Origin: Pseudomonas graminis
GTDB taxonomy: Bacteria; Pseudomonadota; Gammaproteobacteria; Pseudomonadales; Pseudomonadaceae
NCBI RefSeq assembly: GCF_013201545.1
Contig: NZ_CP053746.1
Location: 1,279,001 to 1,343,000 of the forward strand
Reading direction: 5' to 3'
Length of the DNA: 64,000 bases
The position numbers were made by a program, and so were the translations under genes. Positions 8,858-15,969 of this stretch are shown in pieces. The notes under the pieces are model-generated. The model was not told the DNA's origin. It worked only from the letters and a program-made list of their open reading frames with translations, and ran no database searches. Position 1 is the stretch's first letter; each line of letters starts with the position of its first letter.

Positions 8858-9589
8858 ATGGAAGCCACTGCACTGAGATCTACAGGTTTTTTACCTAAGC
8901 CTATTGTGCTTGAAGCAACAGCGAGTGCTGGAAGCGATATCAAGACAATCGTCGTTGACAAACTTCCGCCTGAGGGGGCAACCCTTGTAGTTGACTGCCC
9001 CGATGTCCGCAAGGGTGACATGATCCATGTCTATGAGACGACTCCAGGCTTTGAGTATGACTGTAGCCAGACTGCTGAGACGGACGGCGAAATTCTGCGT
9101 TTCAATATCCCCAAGGAGTTGTTTTTCCATGCAGGGATCGCTCTGGCATATACGTATATCCTTCTGAACAGCGCCGGAGACATTGTCGGCGTGTCCGAGG
9201 AGGGCGTCTATCTCAAAACTGCGTTCGAGCCAGAGCGCGTTAAAGGCCCCATCGTCAGCGAAGCGCAAGTGCTAGAAAACTCTCCTATTAAAATATTAAA
9301 GATTGAGGAACTTGAGCACGAGTTCGCCACGCTGGTTGTTCAGTTACCCGAAGGGGCGGCAGGCCATCTATTGACGCTGTGGATTCAAACACAAGAACCC
9401 TATGAGGAAACCGTTGAAATAAAATCAGGGAAGACCGAATATATCCATCACATCGCGAAACCGAAACTGAATGATGAAAAACAAACGCTGTCTGTTTCTT
9501 TCGTCATACGAAACAGGCGCGGTAGCATGCTGTATTTTTCCGCCAACACTCTGTATCTCAAAAAGCCTGGATTCAACGGTGTGCGGTAA
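8858..9589 (+). CDS. Hypothetical protein with two internal repeats, 243 aa
   Basis: No family recognised. The frame opens at 8783, but ATG 8858 follows AAAGGGATTTAAC and is preferred. There is no signal peptide or membrane segment. The protein contains two related beta-rich units: EGATLVV at 39-45 to GVYLK at 116-120, and EFATLVV at 155-161 to TLYLK at 231-235, offset by about 115 residues. This suggests two tandem Ig-like or carbohydrate-binding-like sandwiches. The gene is AT-richer than its neighbours and stands alone between the receptor and gbcB, at a place where P. aeruginosa has no such gene, so it is probably acquired. Confidence 0.7.
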   Translation: MEATALRSTGFLPKPIVLEATASAGSDIKTIVVDKLPPEGATLVVDCPDVRKGDMIHVYETTPGFEYDCSQTAETDGEILRFNIPKELFFHAGIALAYTYILLNSAGDIVGVSEEGVYLKTAFEPERVKGPIVSEAQVLENSPIKILKIEELEHEFATLVVQLPEGAAGHLLTLWIQTQEPYEETVEIKSGKTEYIHHIAKPKLNDEKQTLSVSFVIRNRRGSMLYFSANTLYLKKPGFNGVR

Positions 9590-9750
9590 TACGACGACAT
9601 TTTTATCGATCTGATGATCACCCATCGGCTTTGATCAAACGTGAACACATCCGCAATCTTTCGGGCGTGTCAGACACATCGGTGAATGACACGACCCGCA
9701 CGTCACGATTCGCTCTGGATCACACCAGCGCCTCGGAACGGAACGCGACC

Positions 9751-10851
9751 TCAATACTCAATCCGCACATCGCCCTTCGGCACGCTGCAGCACGCCAGGA
9801 TGTAGCCTTCGTCTACGTCGTCATCGGTGATGCCGCCGTTGTGCTCCATCTCGACCTCCCCGCTCAGCTTCATCACCTTGCAGGTCCCGCAGATGCCCAT
9901 GCCACACGCCTTGGGAATCATCAGGCCGAGCTTGGCCGCCGCCGCGTGGACGGTTTCGCCCGGCGCGACGCGAATGCTCTTGCCGGTGTCGGTGAATTCC
10001 ACCTGATGCAGGTCGGCGACATCCACATCCGGCGCATCGGCCGCCTGTTCGGCCTGTTCCACTGCGTCGGCGCGGGCTTCAGGCGGCGTCGCGCCGAAGG
10101 ACTCTTCGTGGTACTGCGCCATGTTGAAACCGTTGGCTTCAAGCAACCGCTTGACCGCGCTCATGTACGGCGTCGGCCCGCAGCAGAACACCTCGCGCTC
10201 CATGAAATCCGGGGCCATCAGCTCGAGCATCTTCTGGTTCAGATAACCCCGATAACCCGCCCACGGCTCACCCAGGCCGTGTTTTTCACAAACGATGTGC
10301 AGGGCGAAGTTATTGATTCGCGACGCCATCTGCTCCAACTCGCGGTGGTAGATGATGTCTTTGGGCGAGCGCGAGCTGTGGACGAAGACCATGTCGACGT
10401 TGGCGTTGGTGTCGTAATACCAGCGCGCCATGGACATGACCGGCGTGATGCCGACACCGCCGCTGAGGTAGAGGATTTTCGGATTGGGGAAGTCGATGGC
10501 GTTGAACAGACCCACCGGCCCGTGCACCGCCAGCTCCTGGCCTTCGTGCAATGTGTCGTGCAGCCAGTTTGAAACCTTGCCGCCGGGCACACGCTTGATC
10601 GTGATCGAGAAACTGTAGGGCACCGAGGGCGAACTGGAGATGGTGTACGAGCGCATGATCGGCACGCCGTCGATTTCCAGCTCAAGGGTGACGAACTGCC
10701 CGGGCTTGAAAAAGAACAGAATCGGCTGGTCGGCCATGAAGCAGAACGTGCGCACGTCCCAGGTTTCCTGGATCACTTTGACGACCCGTACCAGGTGGCG
10801 GCCGTTGGCCCACGTCTGGGTGTTGACCGGGCTGAGGAAACTCTGGGACAT
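9751..10851 (-). CDS. gbcB: Glycine betaine monooxygenase, reductase subunit
   Basis: A 366-residue flavoprotein that passes NAD(P)H electrons to the oxygenase GbcA. It has an FAD domain with RSYTISSSP, an NAD-binding domain with LSGGVGITPVMSM and FCCGPTPYM, and a C-terminal plant-type 2Fe-2S ferredoxin domain with CGMGICGTC and a distal ACCSVP cysteine. An acidic, alanine-rich linker (about 260-285) joins the ferredoxin. A GTG at 10857 is in frame, but GGAGAG fits the ATG at 10851. It is divergent from gbcA with a 328-base shared control region, as in the known gbcAB locus. Cofactor choice is not determinable here. Confidence 0.95.
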   Translation of the reverse strand: MSQSFLSPVNTQTWANGRHLVRVVKVIQETWDVRTFCFMADQPILFFFKPGQFVTLELEIDGVPIMRSYTISSSPSVPYSFSITIKRVPGGKVSNWLHDTLHEGQELAVHGPVGLFNAIDFPNPKILYLSGGVGITPVMSMARWYYDTNANVDMVFVHSSRSPKDIIYHRELEQMASRINNFALHIVCEKHGLGEPWAGYRGYLNQKMLELMAPDFMEREVFCCGPTPYMSAVKRLLEANGFNMAQYHEESFGATPPEARADAVEQAEQAADAPDVDVADLHQVEFTDTGKSIRVAPGETVHAAAAKLGLMIPKACGMGICGTCKVMKLSGEVEMEHNGGITDDDVDEGYILACCSVPKGDVRIEY

Positions 10852-11179
10852 ACACACTCTCCACGGCCGACGGTCGGCCTCTTATGGTGGCGATTCTGCG
10901 TAACGCACGAGCCGCCTATTTACCTATCAGCGACATTCACATACTTATGGCGACCAGCCCCGGTCTATAGGGGCCGGGCCGTCGGAAACGGATTCGGCCA
11001 TGTCGCCCATGGATAAGGTTCAGGTCGCGCCCGGCTCCACACTCGCCATCAATTCGTTACAGAATTTTTATCTGTCGGCCGGCGCGTCAGAAACCTTGCC
11101 GCCTCACTTGATTCGCTACACACCCACCGTATCAGCCACATTCGTAGGCTGCGCCAAGCGCGGCCTGAGGACTTGAAAG
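10852..11179. promoter_or_regulatory. gbcB-gbcA divergent control region
   Basis: Both genes need control elements here. At 11001 (TGTCGCCCAT) and 11023 (GGTCGCGCCC) there are two direct GTCGC half-sites 22 bases apart, two helical turns, the arrangement used by AraC-family activators. GbdR is the known activator of gbcA in P. aeruginosa; I propose but cannot prove that these are its sites. A GC-rich inverted stretch (CCCCGG / GGGGCCGGG) lies at 10963-10980. Confidence 0.45.
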
Positions 11180-12478
11180 ATGGACGTCACTGCAACTCTG
11201 AGCCTGGGCGATCCGCTGGAACCCGCGCGCAAGGCGACTGCTGAGATGCTGCACACCCGCGAGCGCACTTACTCGCTGCCGCAGCCTTTCTACAGCGATG
11301 AGCGGCTGTTTGAAATCGACATGCAGGAAATTTTTCAGAAAGAATGGCTGATCGCGGGGATGAGCTGTGAAGTGCCGGCCAAGGGCAACTTCCTCACCCT
11401 CCAGATCGGCAAGAACCCGATCCTGGTCGTGCGCGGACCGGACGGCTCGATCAATGCGTTCCACAACGTCTGCCGCCACCGCGGTTCTCGCCTGTGCACC
11501 AAGGAAAAAGGCAAGGTTGCCAAGCTGGTCTGTCCTTACCACCAGTGGACATACGAACTCGATGGTCGCCTGCTGTATGCCGGTACCGAAATGGGTGCGG
11601 ACTTCGACATGAAGCAGTTCGGCCTCAAGCCGGTGCATTGCAAAGTGGCGGGCGGGTACATTTTCATCAGCATGGCCAGCAACCCTCCCGCCATCGACGC
11701 GTTCCTGCAGACGCTGAACCACTACATGGAACCGTACGACATGGAGAACACCAAGGTGGCGGTGCAAACCACCCTGGTCGAAAAAGCCAATTGGAAGCTG
11801 GTTCTGGAAAACAATCGCGAGTGCTACCACTGCAATGCTTCACACCCCGAACTGCTGAACACCTTGCTGGAGTGGGACGACGTCACTGACCCGCGCGCCG
11901 ACCAGGCTTTCAAGGACCACGTCGCGGCATCCGCCGCCGCCTGGGAGGCCGAAAAGATCCCGTTCGCCCACGCCAGCTTTGGCCTGCGCAACCGGATCGT
12001 GCGCATGCCGCTGCTCAAAGGCACCGTCTCGATGACGTTGGATGGCAAGCAAGGCAGCAAAAAACTGATGGGCCGCATCCAGAACCCAGACCTGGGCTCG
12101 ATGCGCATCCTGCACCTGCCCCACTCGTGGAACCACTGCATGGGCGACCACGTCATCGTATTCACCGTGTGGCCGGTCAGCGCGCAAGAAACCCTCGTTA
12201 CCACTAAATGGCTGGTGCACAAGGATGCTGTCGAAGGCGTGGACTACGACGTCGCGCGCCTGCGTGAAGTCTGGGACGCCACCAACGACCAGGACCGTCG
12301 ACTGGCCGAAGAAAACCAGCGCGGGATCAACTCAGTCGCTTACCAGCCGGGGCCGTACTCGAAAACCTATGAATTCGGCGTGGTGAATTTTATCGACTGG
12401 TACAGCGCCAAATTGCTGGAAAACATGGGCGCCGAGCCTGCTTCCTATCTGAAGGGCGTGGCGGTTAATCACGAGTAG
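11180..12478 (+). CDS. gbcA: Glycine betaine monooxygenase, Rieske oxygenase subunit
   Basis: A 432-residue aromatic-ring-hydroxylase-type oxygenase that demethylates glycine betaine to dimethylglycine, releasing formaldehyde. The Rieske 2Fe-2S ligands are C98-x-H100 and C118-x2-H121 (CRHRGSRLC, CPYHQW). The mononuclear iron histidines are in ECYHCNASHPEL (H217, H222). Length is normal for the family. It pairs with gbcB across the divergent spacer. Downstream comes no cotranscribed gene but a short REPIN and the DnaA-box array. Confidence 0.96.
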   Translation: MDVTATLSLGDPLEPARKATAEMLHTRERTYSLPQPFYSDERLFEIDMQEIFQKEWLIAGMSCEVPAKGNFLTLQIGKNPILVVRGPDGSINAFHNVCRHRGSRLCTKEKGKVAKLVCPYHQWTYELDGRLLYAGTEMGADFDMKQFGLKPVHCKVAGGYIFISMASNPPAIDAFLQTLNHYMEPYDMENTKVAVQTTLVEKANWKLVLENNRECYHCNASHPELLNTLLEWDDVTDPRADQAFKDHVAASAAAWEAEKIPFAHASFGLRNRIVRMPLLKGTVSMTLDGKQGSKKLMGRIQNPDLGSMRILHLPHSWNHCMGDHVIVFTVWPVSAQETLVTTKWLVHKDAVEGVDYDVARLREVWDATNDQDRRLAEENQRGINSVAYQPGPYSKTYEFGVVNFIDWYSAKLLENMGAEPASYLKGVAVNHE

Positions 12479-12507
12479 GGTTTTTCTGTCCGATTTAGAC
12501 TGACACT

Positions 12508-12568
12508 GTCGCGGGCAACCGCGCTTCTACAGACATTCGAGCTGTAGGAGCGCGCTTGCCCGCAATGC
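12508..12568. repeat. Short REPIN, CTGTAGGAGCGCGC type
   Basis: GCGGGCAACCGCGCTTCTACAG is inverted against CTGTAGGAGCGCGCTTGCCCGC around a few bases. It lies 30 bases after the gbcA stop and may act as its 3 prime stabiliser or terminator. Confidence 0.7.
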
Positions 12569-12641
12569 GTTTTGGTTGGGCGACAGGAATCGGTTCGAGG
12601 CTGGCCGTGTCCGCATGCAATCTGGCCTGCTTTGATAGCTA

Positions 12642-12677
12642 GCAAAAAAATAAATGATCATTTTTTGATCATATCAC
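12642..12677. other. AT-rich tract with paired TGATCA palindromes
   Basis: A stretch of about 36 bases that is mostly A and T, containing two TGATCA palindromes separated by five T residues. It stands 44 bases before the first TTATCCACA of the array. Its position and composition resemble an unwinding element, but nothing proves that use. Confidence 0.4.
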
Positions 12678-12720
12678 TCAACCGACCGGATTCAGGGGTT
12701 AAACCTCGACCGCAAACATG

Positions 12721-13108
12721 TTATCCACAGAAGCGCCAACAGCATATGTGTGTAAGTCTGCCGAGTGCTGTGGAAAAGCATGAAAAGCGCTCATTAAAGC
12801 TGACCAGCAGCGCGGATTAGCTCTGGATGGCTGTTATTGGTTAAATTTCGACCAGAGCTCTATACGCCCTGAATTACAAGGCCTGCAGCGAATCACGAAC
12901 ATCTTATCCACACGAACGCTCACAGACAATGTGGGTAAGAGCACGCGCCAACAGGACTGGCCTGTGGAAAAAATTCATAGTAATCCGCTAGATAGAGCGA
13001 TCAAAAATCAACCAGCCGGCTGAGAGCGACGCCAGCAAAGGGCTGGAGCAATACGCGAACAGTTTATCCACAGGCGGATCAACAGCGATTGTGGGTATGT
13101 TTCCACAG
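12721..13108. repeat. Three-fold array of inverted DnaA-box-like pairs
   Basis: TTATCCACA occurs at 12721, 12904 and 13064. In each copy a reverse box begins exactly 26 bases later: TGTGTGTAA at 12747, TGTGGGTAA at 12930, TGTGGGTAT at 13090. A further TGTGGAAAA-type box (reversed in the third copy) follows at 12769, 12963 and 13100. The copies are 183 and 160 bases apart and the sequence between the motifs is not conserved, so it is the motif layout that is repeated. No credible reading frame covers this stretch. Confidence 0.75.
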
Positions 13109-13205
13109 ACATTTGGGTGAGTACGTTTAGGAAGTGTCTGACATCCAAGCCCCGGACCGCCCGGTACACTCATCGCACATCAACCCGGCAGGAAGGAGCA
13201 CGCTT

Positions 13206-13394
13206 ATGGATCGCTGGGCACCGTTCTCACACAAAGTCGTTATTGAGGCGAACAACAGGCTATCCAAACGTAAGCAAGGGGCCTCGTTTGCTCTGCCCAA
13301 AGAATTATTGGGCATTATCAGCTTCAAACCCAAGACCACGGAAGAAATCAGGGAAGCATTCCGATCGGCCTCCCGCAGGCTCCGGCAGGAGTGA
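13206..13394 (+). CDS. Small hypothetical protein, 62 aa
   Basis: Not recognised. An upstream in-frame GTG at 13134 exists, but AAGGAG lies seven bases before ATG 13206. It is a basic protein (many Lys and Arg) of mixed helix, ending in a helical stretch EEIREAFRSASRRLRQE. There are no cysteines and no membrane segment. The next gene starts seven bases after its stop, and its ribosome site AGGAG overlaps this stop codon, so the two are a coupled pair. A role in DNA or nucleic-acid binding is possible from charge only. The pair lies between gbcA and the ETF genes, directly beside the DnaA-box array. Confidence 0.6.
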   Translation: MDRWAPFSHKVVIEANNRLSKRKQGASFALPKELLGIISFKPKTTEEIREAFRSASRRLRQE

Positions 13395-13400
13395 CTGCAC

Positions 13401-13919
13401 ATGACCGAAGAGCGCTACAACTACATCTTCAGTGAGTTAGTGAACGATGAAGACGACATACTCGGCCAACTGGCCTACTCGGTATATAAACGGCAAAAAA
13501 TCGAGTATATCCACGCGTTCAAAGAGAGAAACGGCACTGATCCGCTAGATTGCGATCTCGCTGCGTTTCACGATATCAGCAATAGCAGTTCGCAACTTGA
13601 AGCCTATCGAACCCAGGCGACCCGGCTGGCGACAAACTTTTTGGAGTCCTCGCTAAGTACCGAAACGGACGAGTTGGCGGCGTTTTACTCTCCCAGAGCC
13701 GCCAACGACATCCGCATGGCGCGGCCCGGGTTCTGGAAGGGAGCCGCGCAGAGCCTCGTTGGCTCGGGCTTGTTCACTTTGCTGGTTGGGTGTCTTGTGT
13801 TCTTCGCATGGAGTTTGAAACAGGGACCACGTCAGGTCATTAAGCAGGTTTTCGACGTCGTGATTGTTGATGCAGATGCCAGGAATCGAAAAATGCAACC
13901 GGATAGGCCTCAGACGTGA
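13401..13919 (+). CDS. Hypothetical single-pass membrane protein, 172 aa
   Basis: Not recognised. The start ATG follows AGGAGTGACTGCAC. Residues 1-105 are polar and acidic and probably cytoplasmic. One transmembrane segment lies at about 114-138 (GAAQSLVGSGLFTLLVGCLVFFAWSL), and a short basic tail follows. It is coupled to the 62-residue gene upstream and ends at a convergent terminator shared with the ETF genes. The small-basic plus membrane-protein layout recalls accessory or toxin-like pairs, but I have no family evidence for that. Confidence 0.65.
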   Translation: MTEERYNYIFSELVNDEDDILGQLAYSVYKRQKIEYIHAFKERNGTDPLDCDLAAFHDISNSSSQLEAYRTQATRLATNFLESSLSTETDELAAFYSPRAANDIRMARPGFWKGAAQSLVGSGLFTLLVGCLVFFAWSLKQGPRQVIKQVFDVVIVDADARNRKMQPDRPQT

Positions 13920-13926
13920 ACAGAGA

Positions 13927-13949
13927 AAAGGCGCCAGCGCGGCGCCTTT
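13927..13949. terminator. Bidirectional terminator between convergent genes
   Basis: AAAGGCGCC pairs with GGCGCCTTT around AGCGC. It lies between the stop codons of the 172-residue protein gene (+) and the ETF beta gene (-). Confidence 0.75.
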
Positions 13950-13955
13950 CCGTGT

Positions 13956-14747
13956 TCAACGAACCACCCCCTCCTCCACCAACAACTTCAAAATCGCCGC
14001 AGCACCTTCCTGAGCGCTCACTCCCTTCAGCACCTGCCCGCCACCTCCGCTCGCTTTCGCCGTTGCAGCTTTCATGCGATCAGCGCCGCTCTTCGCCTTG
14101 ATAACCTTCAAGCGTTTTGGCCGTGGCTTTGCGGGCGTCAGTTCAGCGCCGGTGAACACTTCGTCGATGACCACCTCGATCTCTTCTACATCCAGCAGAC
14201 CCCGTTGCGCCGGGCCGTATGCGCTTTGACGAGGTTTTGGTGCGGCGTTATCCACAGTCGCCAGAAACGGCAGTCGCACTTTGAGTCGGCGACGCTGACC
14301 TCGGGGGAGCGCCTGCAGCACCTGGGCGCTGCCATTGCTCATGGACTCGACCTCGGCCAGGCCCACCACGAGCGGCCAGCCGAGCGTTTCGGCCAACAAA
14401 TAGGGAAGCATGCCGGACCCTTCGCCCGTCTCGGCCTGACTGCCGGTCAGCACCAGTTGCACGCCCGACTCACGAATGTAATCCGTTAGTCCAGGCACTG
14501 CGTCCGCGCCTGGCGGCTGGGCGAGCACATGGAGTTCGTCCACGCCCATACCCAGGTAGCCACGCAAGGCGGGTTCTTCGGCATTACCCGCATGCAACAC
14601 GTGCAAGTTATCCCCAGCCAGTTGCAAGCCCAATTCAACCGCGCGGGCGTCCTGCTCGGCGCGACGCGGACGCCCTGACGTCGGGTGCGCGCCGACGGAG
14701 ACGAGGCTGATGACGTGCAGCGTGCCTTTATCCACAGAGCTCCCCAT
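13956..14747 (-). CDS. Electron transfer flavoprotein, beta-type subunit
   Basis: An ETF beta (FixA) type subunit of about 263 residues; with its alpha partner it should carry electrons from dimethylglycine or sarcosine oxidation. Family features are the N-terminal VISLVSVGAHPTSGRPRRAEQDARAVELG, the AETGEGSG-type loop and the LPRGQRRRLKVRLPFLATVD core; the Lys/Ala/Gly-rich tail is typical of this Pseudomonas sub-family. The start is uncertain. ATG 14747 overlaps the upstream stop region but has no clear ribosome site, while a GTG at 14735 has GGGGAG four bases upstream. A perfect DnaA box (14728-14736) overlaps that GTG, and another lies at 14248-14256 in the coding region. Confidence 0.85.
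   Translation of the reverse strand: MGSSVDKGTLHVISLVSVGAHPTSGRPRRAEQDARAVELGLQLAGDNLHVLHAGNAEEPALRGYLGMGVDELHVLAQPPGADAVPGLTDYIRESGVQLVLTGSQAETGEGSGMLPYLLAETLGWPLVVGLAEVESMSNGSAQVLQALPRGQRRRLKVRLPFLATVDNAAPKPRQSAYGPAQRGLLDVEEIEVVIDEVFTGAELTPAKPRPKRLKVIKAKSGADRMKAATAKASGGGGQVLKGVSAQEGAAAILKLLVEEGVVR
14248..14256 (+). promoter_or_regulatory. Perfect TTATCCACA (DnaA box) inside ETF beta gene
   Basis: Exact match to the consensus 9-mer, in coding sequence. See the cluster finding for 12721-15472. Confidence 0.6.
14728..14736 (+). promoter_or_regulatory. Perfect TTATCCACA (DnaA box) at ETF beta start
   Basis: Exact match; it overlaps the candidate GTG start codon of the ETF beta gene, so a bound protein could affect that gene. 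Confidence 0.6.
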
Positions 14748-14748
14748 T

Positions 14749-15969
14749 TCAGGCTGCATCGCGCTTCGCCCCATTTCGGTAAGTGTCGACCGCTTCCATA
14801 AGCGCTTCGAGAATGGACGAACTCTCTCCGATCACCGACAGATCAGCACGCTTGATCATGTCGCAGGTCGGGTCGAGATTGATGGCCACCACCTTGTCGC
14901 AGGCGCCGATCCCCTGCAAATGCTGGATCGCGCCGGAAATTCCGACCGCCACGTAAACCCTGGCAGTGACCCAGGTGCCCGACGCACCCACTTGGCGATC
15001 GCGCATCATGAAGCCATCGTCCACCGCCACCCGGGATGCGCCTTCAGTGGCGCCCAATGCGACGGCGGTGCGGTGAAACAGCGGCCAGTCCTTGACCCCA
15101 TTACCACCTGAAAAGATAAATTCAGCTTCAGACATGGGGATAAGTGCCGGATCGACCGCCACTGCGCCAAGGTCTTCGATGCGCGGCAAGCTGCGTGCGA
15201 CTGCTGTGGATAACTCCACGGGCAGCGCTTCATGCCGTGTTTCACTGACAGGTTCGGCACATTCCGCTTCCGCAAGAATAAGGCGTGACACGGGGCGCAA
15301 CAGGTCTTGCGCTCCAGCACCGGCGCGCCCGATGCACTGTTCGCCAGCCACTTGCCAGACTCGCGTCGACGGCCGCTCTCCCAGGCTCGCCGCAAAACGG
15401 CGTCCCAACTCTCCCCCACCGTTTCGGCTGTCGGGCAGCAACCAGTGATGCGGGTCGAACTGGTTATCCACAGCCCGCAAACCCTGCACCCGTTGCTCGG
15501 GCGAATAACCACTGAACGCACTGCCTTCCAGTATCAACAGACGATCAACGCCCGTAATATCGAACGCCGTCTCTTTGTGCTCGCCAAAAATCACCGCCAG
15601 GACAGCGCCCTCGTTGCCAGCCAGTCCATGGGCCAAGCCCAGCAGGTCTCGGTCGTGGCTGCTCAACCGGCCGCCGACCATGTCGGGGACGACAGCGACA
15701 TAAAAAGCAGGCGTTGCGATCCGATGCAGTGGTAACTGCACGTCAACAACTACGGCGCGTTTGGTCGCGCCACCTTGTTGAGCCCCGCTTCGATCAATGC
15801 GTTTGACGCCGTTGGGACCGATGAAACCGACGCCATGCATGTTTTTACGCAGGACACCGTTCGGGCCCATCCAGCTGGCTTGCGCCGGTTGCATGACAGC
15901 GTGCAGCGGATGCAGCCGGTTTCGTGCGATCCATTCAGCACGTGGGTCGCGGCGGATAATGTCGCTCAT
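14749..15969 (-). CDS. Electron transfer flavoprotein, alpha-type subunit
   Basis: A 406-residue ETF alpha (FixB) type subunit binding FAD. The C-terminal FAD domain is clear at about 325-385: GASGTWVTARVYVAVGISG, AIQHLQGI and VVAINLDPTCDMIKRADLSVIGE. The N-terminal half contains an RNRLHPLHAV...GPNGVLRKN segment that is extra relative to short housekeeping EtfA proteins. Its ATG overlaps the stop of dgcB by one base (TAATG), and its stop overlaps the start region of ETF beta, so dgcB-alpha-beta are translationally coupled. Two perfect DnaA boxes, at 15205-15213 (reverse) and 15464-15472, lie within the gene. Confidence 0.88.
   Translation of the reverse strand: MSDIIRRDPRAEWIARNRLHPLHAVMQPAQASWMGPNGVLRKNMHGVGFIGPNGVKRIDRSGAQQGGATKRAVVVDVQLPLHRIATPAFYVAVVPDMVGGRLSSHDRDLLGLAHGLAGNEGAVLAVIFGEHKETAFDITGVDRLLILEGSAFSGYSPEQRVQGLRAVDNQFDPHHWLLPDSRNGGGELGRRFAASLGERPSTRVWQVAGEQCIGRAGAGAQDLLRPVSRLILAEAECAEPVSETRHEALPVELSTAVARSLPRIEDLGAVAVDPALIPMSEAEFIFSGGNGVKDWPLFHRTAVALGATEGASRVAVDDGFMMRDRQVGASGTWVTARVYVAVGISGAIQHLQGIGACDKVVAINLDPTCDMIKRADLSVIGESSSILEALMEAVDTYRNGAKRDAA
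15205..15213 (-). promoter_or_regulatory. Perfect DnaA box (TGTGGATAA) inside ETF alpha gene
   Basis: Exact reverse complement of TTATCCACA, in coding sequence. Confidence 0.6.
15464..15472 (+). promoter_or_regulatory. Perfect TTATCCACA (DnaA box) inside ETF alpha gene
   Basis: Exact match in coding sequence. Near-matches with one change also occur at 14608-14616 (TTATCCCCA) and 15135-15143 (TGGGGATAA). Confidence 0.6.

Noticed and set aside
12572..12820. 82-codon frame across the start of the DnaA-box array
   Set aside because: No ribosome site or family features; it crosses the AT-rich tract and the first box pair, which read better as non-coding.
12721..13108. CRISPR array
   Set aside because: The repeated units are spaced 160 and 183 bases and only 9-mers are conserved, with no repeat-spacer pattern of 60 to 70 bases and no cas genes.
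12700..13150. The main chromosomal origin (oriC)
   Set aside because: No dnaA, dnaN, rpmH or gidA genes are nearby; those flank the pseudomonad oriC.
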